DNA from: Rhizophagus irregularis
Taxonomy: Eukaryota > Glomeromycota > Glomeromycetes > Glomerales > Glomeraceae
Assembly (NCBI RefSeq): GCF_026210795.1
Contig: NC_089449.1
Span: 434,001 to 498,000 of the forward strand
Direction of reading: 5' to 3'
Length of the DNA stretch: 64,000 bases
In this document: piece after piece, positions 1 to 11,733 of the stretch
How the letters are laid out: the number at the start of each line of letters is the position of its first letter
Numbering within the stretch: position 1 is the first letter of the stretch
Notes under the pieces: model-generated
Databases searched by the model: none
Told to the model about the DNA's origin: nothing
Seen by the model: only the letters and a program-made list of their open reading frames with translations
Made by a program: the position numbers and the translations under genes

Positions 1-106
1 TATTATTAAAAAGTTAAATTATCACAATAAATATGTATTGATAACATTTTACTAAATTACGGTATATACAAAAAATTTATCTAATAAGTTATTTATTTTC
101 AAATCA

Positions 107-1307
107 TTAAATACACCACTGAAATAGAAAAATCATTTTAATAACTCTATCATTTTTTGATATAAAAAAGGACATGGCCAATTTTAAATTACGCACTATA
201 CCTTATCATTCCTGTCAACTCTTCCTTTATGCCCAACAACTTCTTGATATGTTTCATTATCAATAGTAAAAGGAAATTCATGACTATGTAATATACAGTT
301 GTTAGTTTCCATATCACGTATATTTATTATTTCTTTCGATTTTATATAATAAGTATCATTGTTATTTGTTGAATCACTTTCTATCAAATGCTCATATATT
401 TCGCGAGTACAACTTACTGTAATATAAAAAAATAATTAATTAACATAATAATTCTAATAAAATGACTGAATATGTTAGGTGTACTGTACCTTCCCAATTT
501 CCAGTTGAAGGGGATTTGTAATCCCCAGATATAAATATGTTTTCGTTAACACCTTTATTTAGAAAATATACTTTGTTTTTACCATAAACAATCGGATTGC
601 TTTCATTTTCAAAATCTGAAACGATCCATAAAGAATTAAGATTGGATAGAGTTTGGCTAGCGAAAACCTTAATCGATATAATTTTAACATTAAAAACATT
701 AAACTAAAAAAAAATAAGTATAATAAGATTATTACGTACAATAGATCCCTTAGAGCCCGTTTTATAATGCATATTACAACTGGTTAAATATTTTCCAGTT
801 GCGACATGTTTTAGAGAGATACATGAACCAGAACGAATCAATTTTCGTCGTTTTAAAAAGCTTTGATTAAAATATACGATTAAATCATTTAATGATTTAA
901 TTTTCTCTAATTATTATTAATAAAATAATATTCCAAAGAATCTTTAGATAATTTCTTTAGTAATAATTCTTTCTGTTTTCCACATCACTAATTTCTGCTT
1001 CATAACAATATTTTCTAAATATACTAATAAATTGAACATGATCCTTATTTTTTGGATCAAATTTTAAATTTTGTAATTTTTCTTCAACGGAATATTTAAA
1101 TAAAGCAAAAAGGGCATCAGTTTTTAAAATATTTAAAATTTCGTCAAAGGTACTTGATTTAGAAACGTCAATCGAAGGATGAATCATGGATTTACAAAAT
1201 TCCATAATATCTTCCTTTTTTGTAATTTGATTTTTATAACAACATGATTTAATCTTATTTAACCATACTACTGGGTGTATGGTTTCATCGTACTCTACAG
1301 GTTCCAT
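107..1307 (-). pseudogene. NMIR family copy A, broken
   Basis: This is a decayed member of the N-domain plus triple-MIR family. The N-terminal part is readable from an ATG at 1307 and carries the family opening (YDETIHPVVW). A first MIR motif (LKHVATGKYLTSC type) lies near 750-830. A third MIR segment with QEVVGHKGRV lies at 196-387. A last-exon remnant beginning with TGG lies at about 107-118. The reading frame is interrupted more than once, so I treat it as a pseudogene. It belongs to the first of three tandem NMIR/F-box units and is closest to copies B and C just to its right. The coding order on the minus strand and the intron positions match the intact copies. Confidence 0.8.
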
Positions 1308-1317
1308 TGATATTCAA

Positions 1318-1716
1318 TTTTAAATGACGATATGCCGGAAATTTGTCGTCTTATTTATATCAAAAGAAGATGCCTCAATCAGATGATTGTCAATAGATCA
1401 TCTTTGAAAATCTCGAATCATACATTATATTCTTATTTATTTCTTTCTCGATAACGTATAATTTTAATCATTCATTATACGAGATGAGTTTGCGCGTCTC
1501 TACTTATTGGATGATTCGTTTTACCTTTCAAAATTAATCTTATTTGCAATAACAACTATTTCATTATATGAAACGGATTCTTTAACAATTCAATAATAAT
1601 ATTTTTTTAAAGACTTTTAATGTTGATTATTAAATATTCAGATAATTTGAAAAATTATAATAAATATTATTCGATCATTCGATCATTCACATTTAAAAGG
1701 TTAAATTATTGTGATT
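1318..1716 (+). pseudogene. F-box gene 5' remnant (unit 1)
   Basis: This stretch aligns by eye with the promoter and first part of the whole F-box gene at 5502. The ATGCCTCAAT start recurs at 1370. It is followed by recognisable pieces of the F-box segment (TTTGAAAATCTCGAATCA, then TTTCTTTCTCGA). The end, 1683-1716, matches F-box positions 5846-5880 inside the coding region. Internal parts are missing and no long frame remains. It is the truncated F-box end of the first tandem unit, divergent from NMIR copy A, and it ends at the junction with unit 2. Confidence 0.7.
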
Positions 1717-1781
1717 TCTTACAATAAATGTGTATTGAAAATTATTTTACTAAATTATATACAAAAAATTTATCCGATAAG

Positions 1782-3003
1782 TTATTCATTTTCAAACAAT
1801 TCAATACACCACTATAATGAAAAATTAATTATTAATTTAAAGGAATTATTTTATATATAAAAAAGAACATGGCCAATTTTTAATTACGCACTATACCTTA
1901 TCATTCCCGTCAACTCTTCCTTCATGCCCAACAACTTCTTGATATGTTTCATTACCAATAGTAAAAGGAAATTCATGACTACGTAATATAAAGTTGTTAT
2001 ATTCCATATCACGTATATTTATTGTTTCTTTCGATTTTATATAAGTATCATTGTTATTTGTTGAATCACTTTCTATCAAATGCTCATATATTTCGCGAGT
2101 ACAACTTACTGTAATATAAAAAATAATAATTAACATAATAATTCTAATAAATGACTGAATATGTTAGGTGTACTGTACCTTCCCAATTTCCAGTTGAAGG
2201 GGATTTGTAATTCCTAGATATAACTATGTTTTCGTTAACACCTTTATTTAAAAAATATACTATGCTTTTTCCATAAATAATTGGATTGCTTTCATTTTTT
2301 TGGTCATAGTCTAAAACGATCCATAAAGAATTCGGATTGGATAGAGTTTGACTAGCGAAAACCTTAATCGATATAATTTTAACATTAAAAACATTAAACT
2401 AAAAAAAAAAATAAGTATAATAAGATTATTACGTACAATAGATCTCTTAGAGCCCGTTTTATAATGCACATTACAACTGGTTAAATATTTTCCAGTTGCG
2501 ACATGTTTTAGAGTAATACATGAACCAAAACGAATCAATTTTTGTTGTTCTAAAAAACTTTGATTAAAATATATGATTAAATCATTTAATGATTTAATTT
2601 TCTCTAAATTATCATTAATAAAATAATATTGAAAAGAATCTTCAGATAATTTTTCTAGTAACAATTTCTTTTGTTCTTCTACATTAATTTCCGCTTCATA
2701 ACAATATTCTCTGAATATATTAATTAATTGAATATAATTCTTATTTTTTGGATCAAATTTTAACTTTTGTAATTTTTTTTTAACGGAATGCTTAAATGAG
2801 ATAAAAAAGATATCATTTTTTAAAGTATTTAAAATTTCTTCAAAAGTATTTGCTTTAGATACGTTAATCGAAGGATGAATCATGGATTTACAAAATTCTA
2901 TAATATCTTCTTTTTTTGTAATTTGATTTTTATAACAATATAATTTGATCGTATTTAACCATACTTCTGGATGTATGGTTTCATCGTACTTTATAAGTTC
3001 CAT
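1782..3003 (-). CDS. NMIR protein copy B (N-domain + three MIR motifs)
   Basis: Four exons give an uninterrupted 330-residue protein: 3003-2437, 2362-2179, 2108-1897 and 1811-1782. I start at the ATG at 3003 (MELIKYDE) because it matches the first residue of the paralogues, although an in-frame ATG lies 15 bases upstream. Residues 1 to about 160 form the family N-domain, rich in Lys and Phe. MIR motif 1 (ITLKHVATGKYLTSC, then YKTGSKRSIV) ends exon 1. MIR 2 fills exon 2, and MIR 3 (ILRSHEF..., YQEVVGHEGRV) fills exon 3. The last exon codes for WCIELFENE. No signal peptide is visible, so a cytosolic or nuclear protein is likely. MIR domains elsewhere are beta-trefoils found in SDF2, protein O-mannosyltransferases and IP3 receptors. 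The function of this fusion is unknown to me. Confidence 0.75.
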
Positions 3004-3014
3004 GTTTTCAGACC

Positions 3015-3241
3015 ACACTCCATAAAACGGACGTTACGATTTTCAATTTTTAATGACGATATTCCATTTTCCCACCTATTTATATAAAATCATTTGTACT
3101 ACACCGAGAAAATCTTCCGTATTTTGGTTAATTTATTGGTCATCTGACAAACTGACAAATCAGTTGATATATAAAATTTCAAATTTCTTTAATTTTCTCG
3201 GTTCCTTTTCTTCATTTATCAAAAAGATGCCTCACACTAGT
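3015..3241 (+). pseudogene. F-box promoter and start-codon remnant (unit 2)
   Basis: The stretch repeats the region just upstream of the intact F-box gene (5285-5505) almost base for base, including ACTACACCGAGAAAATCTTC and GACAAACTGACAAATCAGTT. It ends in an ATGCCTCA start at 3227. After a few codons the homology stops and unrelated sequence begins. It is the promoter end of the second tandem unit, divergent from NMIR copy B. A 70-codon frame across it has no ATG-led family match and is probably meaningless. Confidence 0.7.
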
Positions 3242-4059
3242 CAAAAAAGAAATATTCGGCCTTGATAAAATTCGGCCCAAATCAATGTCAATTCGGCCTC
3301 AATTAGTACAATTAGTAATGATTTACGATTAGACAAAGATTTGACTTTGCCGAATAATGGTAATTTTTGCAAGAATCGATTATCCCATTTGAACCGGCTG
3401 ATCAGCGAAAGATAGTCAAAAAAGTTAATATATAAACCTATTTTTAGACTTTCTTGGGATCTTTTTGTAATAAAAAAACCGATTCTTATTAGTTATATCA
3501 TAATGAAAAAAAAAATCGGTTTTTTTTGTTAAAAATCCGATATAGTCCCATTTTTTTTATAAATCAGATTTTACGGTAAAAATTTCCGACAACCCGAAAA
3601 GTTCTCAACCAAATTTTGCTAGGTGTCCTAACGAAAAAATTGGAATACAATCCAGATCTGGTCCATTTCATTCGTATCGTATTTTTTTTTGAGATATTTT
3701 GCGGAACTCTAGTACCAATTTAAAACTAATTAATCTTACATGGTAACTCTATATAATCCTGTTGCTGAAGAGAGTTGTCCTTTTGACTTTGCTGCAAAAT
3801 AGTATCTCTATTATTGGACTTTCTCTTTTTTGACGGGACCGATGATGTATTCTCTCCGCATCGTTTATTGCATACAACATTAGTCACGTCTTTTAAGGTA
3901 TTTTGTTGTTTCCATAACTTACTTACCCTTTTAGTATCAGCCTTTGCAAAAAAAAGAATAGAAGTGAGAAATAGTATAGTAAAATCAAGTGAAACATCAT
4001 TGATTGATTGATTTAAACTCAGATTCTATAGTGTTTACATCTGATAATAGTATATTATT
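3242..4059 (+). other. Unrelated segment inside tandem unit 2
   Basis: This 0.8 kb stretch replaces the F-box body in the second unit and resembles nothing else in the window. It holds short repeats of an ATTCGGCC motif near 3250-3300 and runs of A or T near 3500. On the minus strand a frame of about 95 codons is open from roughly 4014 to 3723. It is hydrophobic first, then Lys/Asn/Gln-rich (SKLWKQQN, VPSKKRKSNN), and has the feel of the C-terminal end of a protein. I do not recognise it. It could be part of an inserted element or a captured gene fragment. Confidence 0.4.
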
Positions 4060-4165
4060 AAAAAGTTAAATTATCGTGATTTTTTTACAATAAATATGTA
4101 TTGATAATATTTTACTAAATTACGGTATATACAAAAATTTATCTAATAAGTTATTCATTTTCAAA

Positions 4166-5290
4166 TCATTCAATACACCACTGAAATAAAAAAAAATCAT
4201 TTTAATAACTCGAATCATTTTTTGATATAAAAAGAACATGGCCAATTTAATTACAAACTATACCTTATCATGCTCGTCAACTCTTCCTTTATGCCCAACA
4301 ACGTCTTGATATGTAATTCATGACTACGTAATATATAGTTGTTATATTCCATATCACGTATATTTATTATTTCTTTCTATTTTATATAAGTATCATTATT
4401 ATTTGTTAAATCACTTTCTATATCATAACTTACTGTAAAATAAAAATAATTTAACATAAAAATTCTATTAAATGATTTAAAAATATATTAGGTATACTGT
4501 ACCTTCCCAATTTCCAGTTGAAGGGGATTTGTAATTATTAGATTCATCAGATATTCATAGAAACCCCCCTTTTTTCATTAAGTAAACTTCACTTTTTCCA
4601 TAAATAATCGGATTCCTATTATTGTTTTGATCAAGGATCCATAAAGAATTTGAATTGGATAAAGCTTGGCTAGCGAAAACCTTTAACAAATATAATTGTA
4701 TTAGTATTAAACCAAATAAAAAAACTAAGTAAAAAAGATTATTACATACAATACTTCTCTTAGAGCCCGTTTTATATTGTACATAACGTCTAAAATATTT
4801 TCCAGTTGCGACATGCTTTAGAGTAACACATGAACCAAAACGAATCGATTTTTGTTCTAAAAAGCTTTGATTGATTAAATCATTTAATGAATTGATTTTC
4901 TCTAAATTATTATTAATAAAATAATATTGAAAAGAATCTTTAGGTCATTTTTCTAGTAACAATTTCTTTTGTTCTTCTACATTGATTTCCGCTTCATAAC
5001 AATATTCTCGAATATATTAATGAATTGAATATAATTCTTATTTTTTAGATCAAATTTTAACTTTTGTAATTTTTTTTTAACGGAATGTTTAAATGGGATA
5101 AAAAGGATATCATTTTTTAAAGTATTTAAAATTTCTTCAAAAGTATTCGCTTTAGATACGTTCATCGAAGGATGAATCATGGATTTAGAAAATTCTAGAA
5201 TATCTCCTTTTTTGTAATTTGATTTTTTTTATAACAGTATAATTTGATCATACTTCTGGATGTTGTACTGTATTAAGTTCACGCTCCATC
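4166..5290 (-). pseudogene. NMIR family copy C, broken
   Basis: This is a third minus-strand family member, closest to copy B. The N-domain is recognisable at 4977-5180 (MIHPSMNVSKANTFEEILNT). The first MIR motif lies near 4750-4830, the second near 4500-4690 and the third near 4260-4420. A TGG-led last exon lies at 4166-4180. Several interruptions remove the open frame, and the start region is eroded. It lies about 210 bases from the intact F-box gene, with which it would have shared a divergent promoter. Confidence 0.8.
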
Positions 5291-5501
5291 AAAAACGGAC
5301 GTGACGATTTTCTGACGATATTCCATTTTCCCACCTATTTATATCAAATCATTTGTACTACACCGAGAAAATCTTCCGTACTGATTTTGGTTAATCTATT
5401 GAAGTCATCTGACAAACTGACAAATCAGTTGATATAAATTTTTCAAATTTTTTTTTTTTTAAATCTTTTCGATTTTTTATTTCTTCATTTATCAAAAGAT
5501 A
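5291..5501 (+). promoter_or_regulatory. Divergent promoter of the F-box gene and NMIR unit
   Basis: About 210 bases separate the start of the F-box gene from the eroded start of NMIR copy C. The same sequence recurs at 3015-3226, and in weaker form at 1318-1369, always between an NMIR gene and an F-box start. A T-rich tract lies at about 5445-5490, just before the ATG. No specific factor site is claimed; conservation between units is the only evidence of function. Confidence 0.45.
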
Positions 5502-7727
5502 ATGCCTCAATTACCAATAGATATTTTGGAAGAAATTTTTGAAAATCTTGAATCATTAATTCCTACATTACATTCATGTTTATTACTTTCTCGAGAATGT
5601 TGTAAAACGATAATTCCAATATTATATCGTCAACCATTTCATTATACTAGAAAAAATCCTTCACCAAAATTAATTGATACATATTTATCAAATATAAAAT
5701 CAAATGATATTTCACAAATAATTAAAATTGATCTTGAATTATTAGAAAAATTTAATATTGATTTATTAAAATCATCAAAAAATGATGCTGATGATGATAA
5801 TAATGATTCAAATAATGAAAATCAAAAATTTTCAATATTTAATTATCATTCCCATTTAAAAAGGTTAAATTATCGTGATTTATATGATTTTAGTTTAATT
5901 TGGTATAGGGATAAACAAAAAATGAATAATAATAATAATAATAATAATTTAAGGATTAATATTAATAATTATGAAAGATATAAATTTACCAATCCAACGG
6001 AAGATGAACCTCATAGTCAAGAACCTATGAGAACTTTATCAAGAATTTTATTAAATCTTTTTATGAGTAAAGGTGCTAAATTGGATTATTTATTTATGGA
6101 TTCTGGTAAAGAATTAATTGATCAAGGATTAAATATTAACGATATTAACGGTGATAATGATGAAATTGATGATGATGATGATTTTGAAAATTTTATTGAT
6201 GAAGAGGATAGATATCTTCAAACTCCGACCATATCATTTCCTGTATTTGACAATATTCAAAATTATTTTATAAGTGATTTTGGTTTATCAGAAAATTTTG
6301 AAAGAAATTATGTTTTGATTAATGATGATAACAACAACAACAACAACAACAACGACAATAACAACGACAACAACAACGACAATAATAATAATTTTAATAA
6401 TTATAATAGTGATGATGATTATGATTATAATTATTATAATGAACAAATTCATGGGAAATCAACATTAAGTGTTAATCCTAATCCTATATTAAAAAATTTT
6501 TTAGAAAATTTACAAATATTTGGATTTTATGGTAGAGGTAAAAATCAAGAAAAATCTTTTAATAATATTTCATCAATTTGTAATAATATTGAAACTTTAA
6601 TAATAAATTTAACTGTTAATGATGAATGGAATACTGATAGGGCAAAAAAAGAATTAAAAAGTTTAAATAATTTAATTAATAATCAAAAAAATTTAAAAGA
6701 ATTTATTTTCGTTGAATATCAAGGAAAATTTTGGTGGAGTCCTTCTTCAAGATTAAAGGATATGGAAATTGATTTCTCTCATCATATACATAATTTATTG
6801 GTTGTAGAACTTTATGATGTGGATTTTCAATTATGGAAACCTTTACATGTTTTCGCTTCTTTAACAAATTTAGAAGAATTGGCTTTTATAAGTTGTAGAC
6901 ATCAAGAAAATGTTATGTCTCCATTAAAATATTCTTCTTATAAAAAACTTAAAAAATTATCAATTATTGGTTGGAATGGTATCACTTTAATTGATCCAAA
7001 AGTTGTTGAAATTTTAATTGAAAATTCTATTAATTCTTTAAAATCTTTATCAATTATATTAACTCATGATGTATCTACTATAGTATTAAATTTAATTAAT
7101 AAATTTCAACCAAATTTAGTTGAATTATCTTTAAAATTTGATCAAACTCATTATATTACTTTACAATCTCTTCCTTTTTATGGTTTAAGTAATTTAGAAA
7201 AATTAACTTTAAGTAATTGGGGTTACGTTCCTATTGATGTTGAATTAATCTTACCTTTATTGGGAAAAAGTTTACCTTCAAATTTAAAGAAATTACAAAT
7301 TTTGGCTCGTTGGACTTTTTCAATTAATGCTCTTAAAGATTTTCTTAATAATTGTGAAGCAAAATTAAAATTTATTGATATAAGACATTGTACTGGTATA
7401 TCTGATGAACATGTTGATCTTATTTGGTCGGGATTAGGTGATAGTTTGGAAAGGTTAATTATTAGAGATACTGAGAATAGAAGATTAAATGATGAAGTAC
7501 CTTATGGTCAAGTTATTGAAGCAAGAAATGATAATTTTCCTGATATCAATTCTACCAATCCATCATCAAGTTGTAATGTTCCTTCTTCATCAAATGATAC
7601 TCGTATAACGAATGAAAATTTTAAGGAAGAGAAACCTATTTATATTAAAAGGACTGAGATCGAACCTTCCGAAGATGAGGTTTATTCTTACGTTAGGATT
7701 GATCAACTTAGATACAGATGGGAATGA
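5502..7727 (+). CDS. F-box/LRR-like protein
   Basis: A single-exon gene for 741 residues. Residues 2-45 form an F-box (LPIDILEEIFENLESLIPTL, then the hydrophobic LLSRECC), which in this family binds Skp1 in SCF ubiquitin ligases. The middle has long Asp/Asn runs (about residues 90-105, 205-220 and 270-310) from simple codon repeats, probably disordered. From about residue 400 onward leucine-rich repeats are visible (LEELAFISC, LKKLSIIGW, LEKLTLSNW, LKFIDIRHC, LERLIIRD), likely the substrate-binding part. Large intronless F-box families are typical of Glomeromycotina. It is the only whole F-box gene among three tandem units and it converges on glutathione synthetase downstream. The substrate is unknown. 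Confidence 0.9.
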   Translation: MPQLPIDILEEIFENLESLIPTLHSCLLLSRECCKTIIPILYRQPFHYTRKNPSPKLIDTYLSNIKSNDISQIIKIDLELLEKFNIDLLKSSKNDADDDNNDSNNENQKFSIFNYHSHLKRLNYRDLYDFSLIWYRDKQKMNNNNNNNNLRININNYERYKFTNPTEDEPHSQEPMRTLSRILLNLFMSKGAKLDYLFMDSGKELIDQGLNINDINGDNDEIDDDDDFENFIDEEDRYLQTPTISFPVFDNIQNYFISDFGLSENFERNYVLINDDNNNNNNNNDNNNDNNNDNNNNFNNYNSDDDYDYNYYNEQIHGKSTLSVNPNPILKNFLENLQIFGFYGRGKNQEKSFNNISSICNNIETLIINLTVNDEWNTDRAKKELKSLNNLINNQKNLKEFIFVEYQGKFWWSPSSRLKDMEIDFSHHIHNLLVVELYDVDFQLWKPLHVFASLTNLEELAFISCRHQENVMSPLKYSSYKKLKKLSIIGWNGITLIDPKVVEILIENSINSLKSLSIILTHDVSTIVLNLINKFQPNLVELSLKFDQTHYITLQSLPFYGLSNLEKLTLSNWGYVPIDVELILPLLGKSLPSNLKKLQILARWTFSINALKDFLNNCEAKLKFIDIRHCTGISDEHVDLIWSGLGDSLERLIIRDTENRRLNDEVPYGQVIEARNDNFPDINSTNPSSSCNVPSSSNDTRITNENFKEEKPIYIKRTEIEPSEDEVYSYVRIDQLRYRWE

Positions 7728-7990
7728 TAAATTGTATAAATATGTAGTGAGAAGGAGTTGGAATTATTGCTTTTTTTTTTATTATTATTTTTTTTTTTTA
7801 TTTGATTTGTTGAACTAATTTGATATAGAAAAAATTGAAAATTAGTTATTTATACTTTTAAAATAAAAAACAATTGTTTAAAATCTTAATAAATTACTTT
7901 TAAATTTATCCAATACATTAATGAGATCTCTCGATCAAAAAAAAAAATAAATTAAAAATTTTATTATTAATCTCGATTTAAAATGTCTAA

Positions 7991-10154
7991 TTAAATTAAT
8001 AAAGGAGAATCAATAACAGCATATCCAGTGGCAACACCACCTTCGTTTGTTTTTCTTCCTTTGGTTCTCAATAAATGTCCTCCAATCTCATTAATAATAA
8101 CTTCATCTTTACCTTTACCTCCAATAAATATACCATAAATTCCTAATTCTGAAATCATTTCACCTTCGACCAATTCACCTTGTCTTAGGATAATATTTTT
8201 CATTAATGGTGGTTGTATTAAATCCATCAAAATATACGATGATCTTTCTGATACTGATAATTTCGATAGAATAGACGGAATGTCATTTGCGTATATATTA
8301 TTGCCTATTTATTTATAAGAAATTTTAAAATTAAAGAATTCGTAGATCATAAATAAAGAAAAGCATATTTGTTATAATTACCTCCACCTTCACGTTGCGG
8401 CTTCATCACATAATATTCAGGATTTCCCAAGGCAAGCTTTACAGCCGCTTCACCTTCAGGTGAAGAATCTAATGGATATAGGCCTGCAAAGCTTGCTCGA
8501 AGTCTCTTTGCGTCAGTTGGATCAGTTACATACCTAAATAATATAAATATAATATGATTAAAATATTTTTTCTAAAAATATATATACATATATATACACA
8601 TCTTTATACCAACTTCTCTAAAACTCCTGGTATAGCCAATACTTGTTGAACCTTTTTAGCACCAACAAGTTGATACGAAACAGATGGACATTTAATTGAT
8701 TTTGATCGTTCAATCAATAATCTAGCATCCCATTCCTATATAAAATTTTATATTACAAAAAAAATAATCAAAAATAAAATAAAATAAATAAAAAATCACG
8801 CTTGAGTAAAAAAATCTACAAACTTTCTTTGTAGGATGCTGTTCAGGTGAATATCCTGAACGGAAATATGTAACCGACACCTCTTTATCATCGCTAATAA
8901 ATATACAAATTCATTAAAATAATACTTTTTTTAAAAAAATATATATATATACATATACACGATATAGGAATATTTAGAATCGGACTTACATTACTAAAGC
9001 TTTGGTATTGGGATCCAACTTTCCTTGTTCATTTATTTCCTTGAGTGTTTTACGTATAATATGTATATTATTACTATAATAAATGGAAAAAAAGAAAAAT
9101 AATTAATTATTTGAAATCAAGTATCCTCGCGTCTCAATTAACAAAATAAATCTTATTTACTTGTTTAATAAGTCATATTCAATCCATTTTTGATCGAAAA
9201 TATTCCTTTCCTCATCGATCACAACCATCATAACCACGGCACTAAAATTATAAAATATTATTAAGAAAAAAAAAATTAAACCGAATACATATTTAAAAAA
9301 ATTACTTTGGAGACCCATAAAGCTCATGAGCCTTTGCAATTCCTTTAGGTATACTCGTCATTGAATCATTTAACGGCAAGGAATCACTTTTTAATAATTC
9401 TGATGAATTATAATACTCAGTAGCTTTCAATAAATATCTAAGAAATTAAATAAAATAAGGATTAGATCACGCGATAAAATTTGTTTTAACCGATTTTGTA
9501 TTAAGTTCACCTGTGTAATTCTCCAGTTAAATATGATAAACTAGAGAATGAAGAAGAAATTGTATTAAATTCAACTTGTAAAATATTAGCTTCTGTTGCA
9601 TCTGGTGGAACTTGCAAAAGATAATCCGATCTATGTAATCCCAGAGAAATTGGCTATAAAAAATTTGTCAAATTAGTTTTATAAAATAAGATAAAATATT
9701 ATAAATATAATTTAATTTACCTGAACAATTCCTTCCTCCTTTACTTTTAAATAGATTTTATAAAGATTATCAACAAAATCATCAACTTTAGTTATCCTAA
9801 TTTTTTATAAAAATCTCCAATGAATATAAATATACGTTACAACAACAAATAAAATTAATTTTGCTCATACTCTTCAACAACTTGTGTGATGAATTCAGAA
9901 TCCTGAGATAATTTATGAAATAAAAGATTAAACATAGGTTGTAATTCTATAGCTTCTTCATAAGTTTTTCTTGGAAAAGGTGAAGGAAATAAAGATACAG
10001 GTGCGTGCATAACAAAAGAATTATTGGAAACATTAGTTGGTGGACGAATTATTAAGCCATGAGAAAGTGACCAGTCTATTGCTAAATTTTTTAAAGACTG
10101 TAAATTTTCATCAGAAATGTTTGGAGGGTATTTGGGGAAGAAAGTTTCAGACAT
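7991..10154 (-). CDS. GSH2: Glutathione synthetase
   Basis: Joins gamma-glutamylcysteine and glycine, using ATP, to make glutathione in the cytosol. Ten exons (10154-9871, 9796-9721, 9653-9511, 9437-9306, 9241-9161, 9073-8990, 8893-8824, 8735-8614, 8533-8382, 8304-7991) give 485 codons, the usual size for the eukaryotic enzyme. Family signatures in order are [13 protein letters not shown] and LLFHKLSQD near the N-terminus, [12 protein letters not shown] mid-protein, the glycine-rich loop [28 protein letters not shown], and [20 protein letters not shown] close to the end. The donor of exon 8 (GTTGGT) was chosen because it alone keeps the frame. It is convergent with the F-box gene and divergent from NMIR copy D. 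Nothing looks broken. Confidence 0.95.
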
Positions 10155-10453
10155 TTTCTGGAGAGAAAATTTATTTTTGAAGTCTACTAGTTAAAGTTCA
10201 TATCTGATATATATTATAATCGCGTCTTTAAAATTCGGTAAAATTAAAGTCGATCATGACAAATCAAAGCTGGATTATAAATTCGGGATCGGGAGAAGGG
10301 AAAATAAACCGCTCTTAAATTTTGGTAAAATTAATTGTCGATCATGACAAATCAAAATCGAAATTTTTCGGCCGCACAACATGTTAAAAAAAAGTGAGAA
10401 TCGTCACATCGTTATATTTTTAATTTCTCCCTAGAATTTTTATTGTTTTCACT
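10155..10453. promoter_or_regulatory. Shared upstream region of GSH2 and NMIR copy D, with a direct repeat
   Basis: The 299 bases between two divergent starts contain an imperfect direct repeat of about 44 bases at 10226-10269 and 10314-10357. Both share GGTAAAATTAA and a CGATCATGACAAATCAAA core. The two copies lie about 88 bases apart. They may be regulatory sites or simply a local duplication. Confidence 0.4.
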
Positions 10454-11733
10454 ATGAATCATAATAAATATGATGGAACCATTCATCCAGAAGTATGGGT
10501 TAGGCAAATTCGATTGAGTTTTTATGATCAAAATAATGAAAATACTAAAAATGAACAAGAAACTGTTGATTATTGTAAATTATTAATTCATCCTTCTATT
10601 AAAATTTCTTCCGAAACAAATTCTTTTGTTGGACTTGTTAATGATCTAAAATTGGATACTTCTTATGACGCTTTTAAAAAATCTATTAAAAAAAAAGTAC
10701 AAGAATTAAAGTTTAATAATATTAATAAAGATAATGGCGATGATGAAAGTTTAAAATTCTTGAATAATTTTATACAACTTTGTTATGAAGGTGAAATAAC
10801 TGAAATTGGAGAACGAAAAAGACTATTCTTGAACGCCTTATCAAAAGGTTCCCTTCAACATTCTCTTATTGATAATAAATTCGACAAAATCAACTCAATG
10901 GAAAAATTATCCAAATATTTTTATGAAAGCCTTTTAGATGAGCCTAAAACAGTTGAAAATGGTTCTTATATTACTCTGAAACATGTTGCAACCGGAAAAT
11001 ATTTGTCTAGTTGTACCGATAGCTATGAAAGAGGTAGTGGATATAGTGGATATTTGGTTAATACATAACAATATTTTAGACTAATTTATTTTGTTTTAGA
11101 TAATATTATTAACAACGTTATACATTCTAGGTTTATGCAGGTCCAACCGTTCCAGATACAAGTTGTGTATGGAAAATTAATGAAGATCAAGAAAAAATTA
11201 GGAATAATCAATTAGGGAAATTTTTGACGATTTTTTATGGAGATTTATTTACTTTAACAAACAAAAATATTGAATATAACTTAAGTGTAAGTGGTGATGA
11301 TGAATCTCCTGCAACTAAAAATTCAAAAGGTGATATTCGTTATATAAAAATTTTTTTTTGTTTTTCACGTATAAAATGATTTTTTAACTTATGAAATAAT
11401 TTATATCACAGTATGTAATGCGAGATATGGCTCACTATGGCATTTTAGAAGTACTAACTCCGAAAATCCTCCTTATGTGAAGAGTAAAGATATAATTAAT
11501 TTACAAAGTGATCAATTCGTATTACGTAGTAGTGAATCTACTTTTACTTGTGATAATAAAACATATCAGGAAGTTGCTTGTCATAAAGAACGAATAGGTG
11601 GAAATGACGAGGTGAAGTAAAATCTATCGATCATATTTATTAATTTATTTAATGTAAATTAATTATATAATTTTAATGTTATTTACAGTGGTGCATTGAA
11701 ATTATTGAGCAATCTAATCAGGAGCGAGGATAA
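10454..11733 (+). CDS. NMIR protein copy D
   Basis: Four exons (10454-11056, 11131-11329, 11412-11611, 11689-11733) give an uninterrupted 348-residue protein. The N-domain opens with YDGTIHPEVWVRQIR. MIR 1 (SYITLKHVATGKYLSSC) ends exon 1. Exon 2 carries the diverged second MIR, with VWKINED near its start. Exon 3 carries the third MIR (VLRSSESTFTC, YQEVACHKERIGGNDE). The last exon codes for WCIEIIEQSNQERG. It is the most divergent whole copy and sits head to head with glutathione synthetase, 299 bases apart. No signal peptide or membrane segment is seen. Confidence 0.75.

Noticed and set aside
3053-3265. 70-codon frame as a gene
   Set aside because: It lies over the duplicated F-box promoter and has no ATG-based family match.
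9157-9339. Separate small gene inside glutathione synthetase
   Set aside because: It is read-through of an exon and introns of the synthetase.
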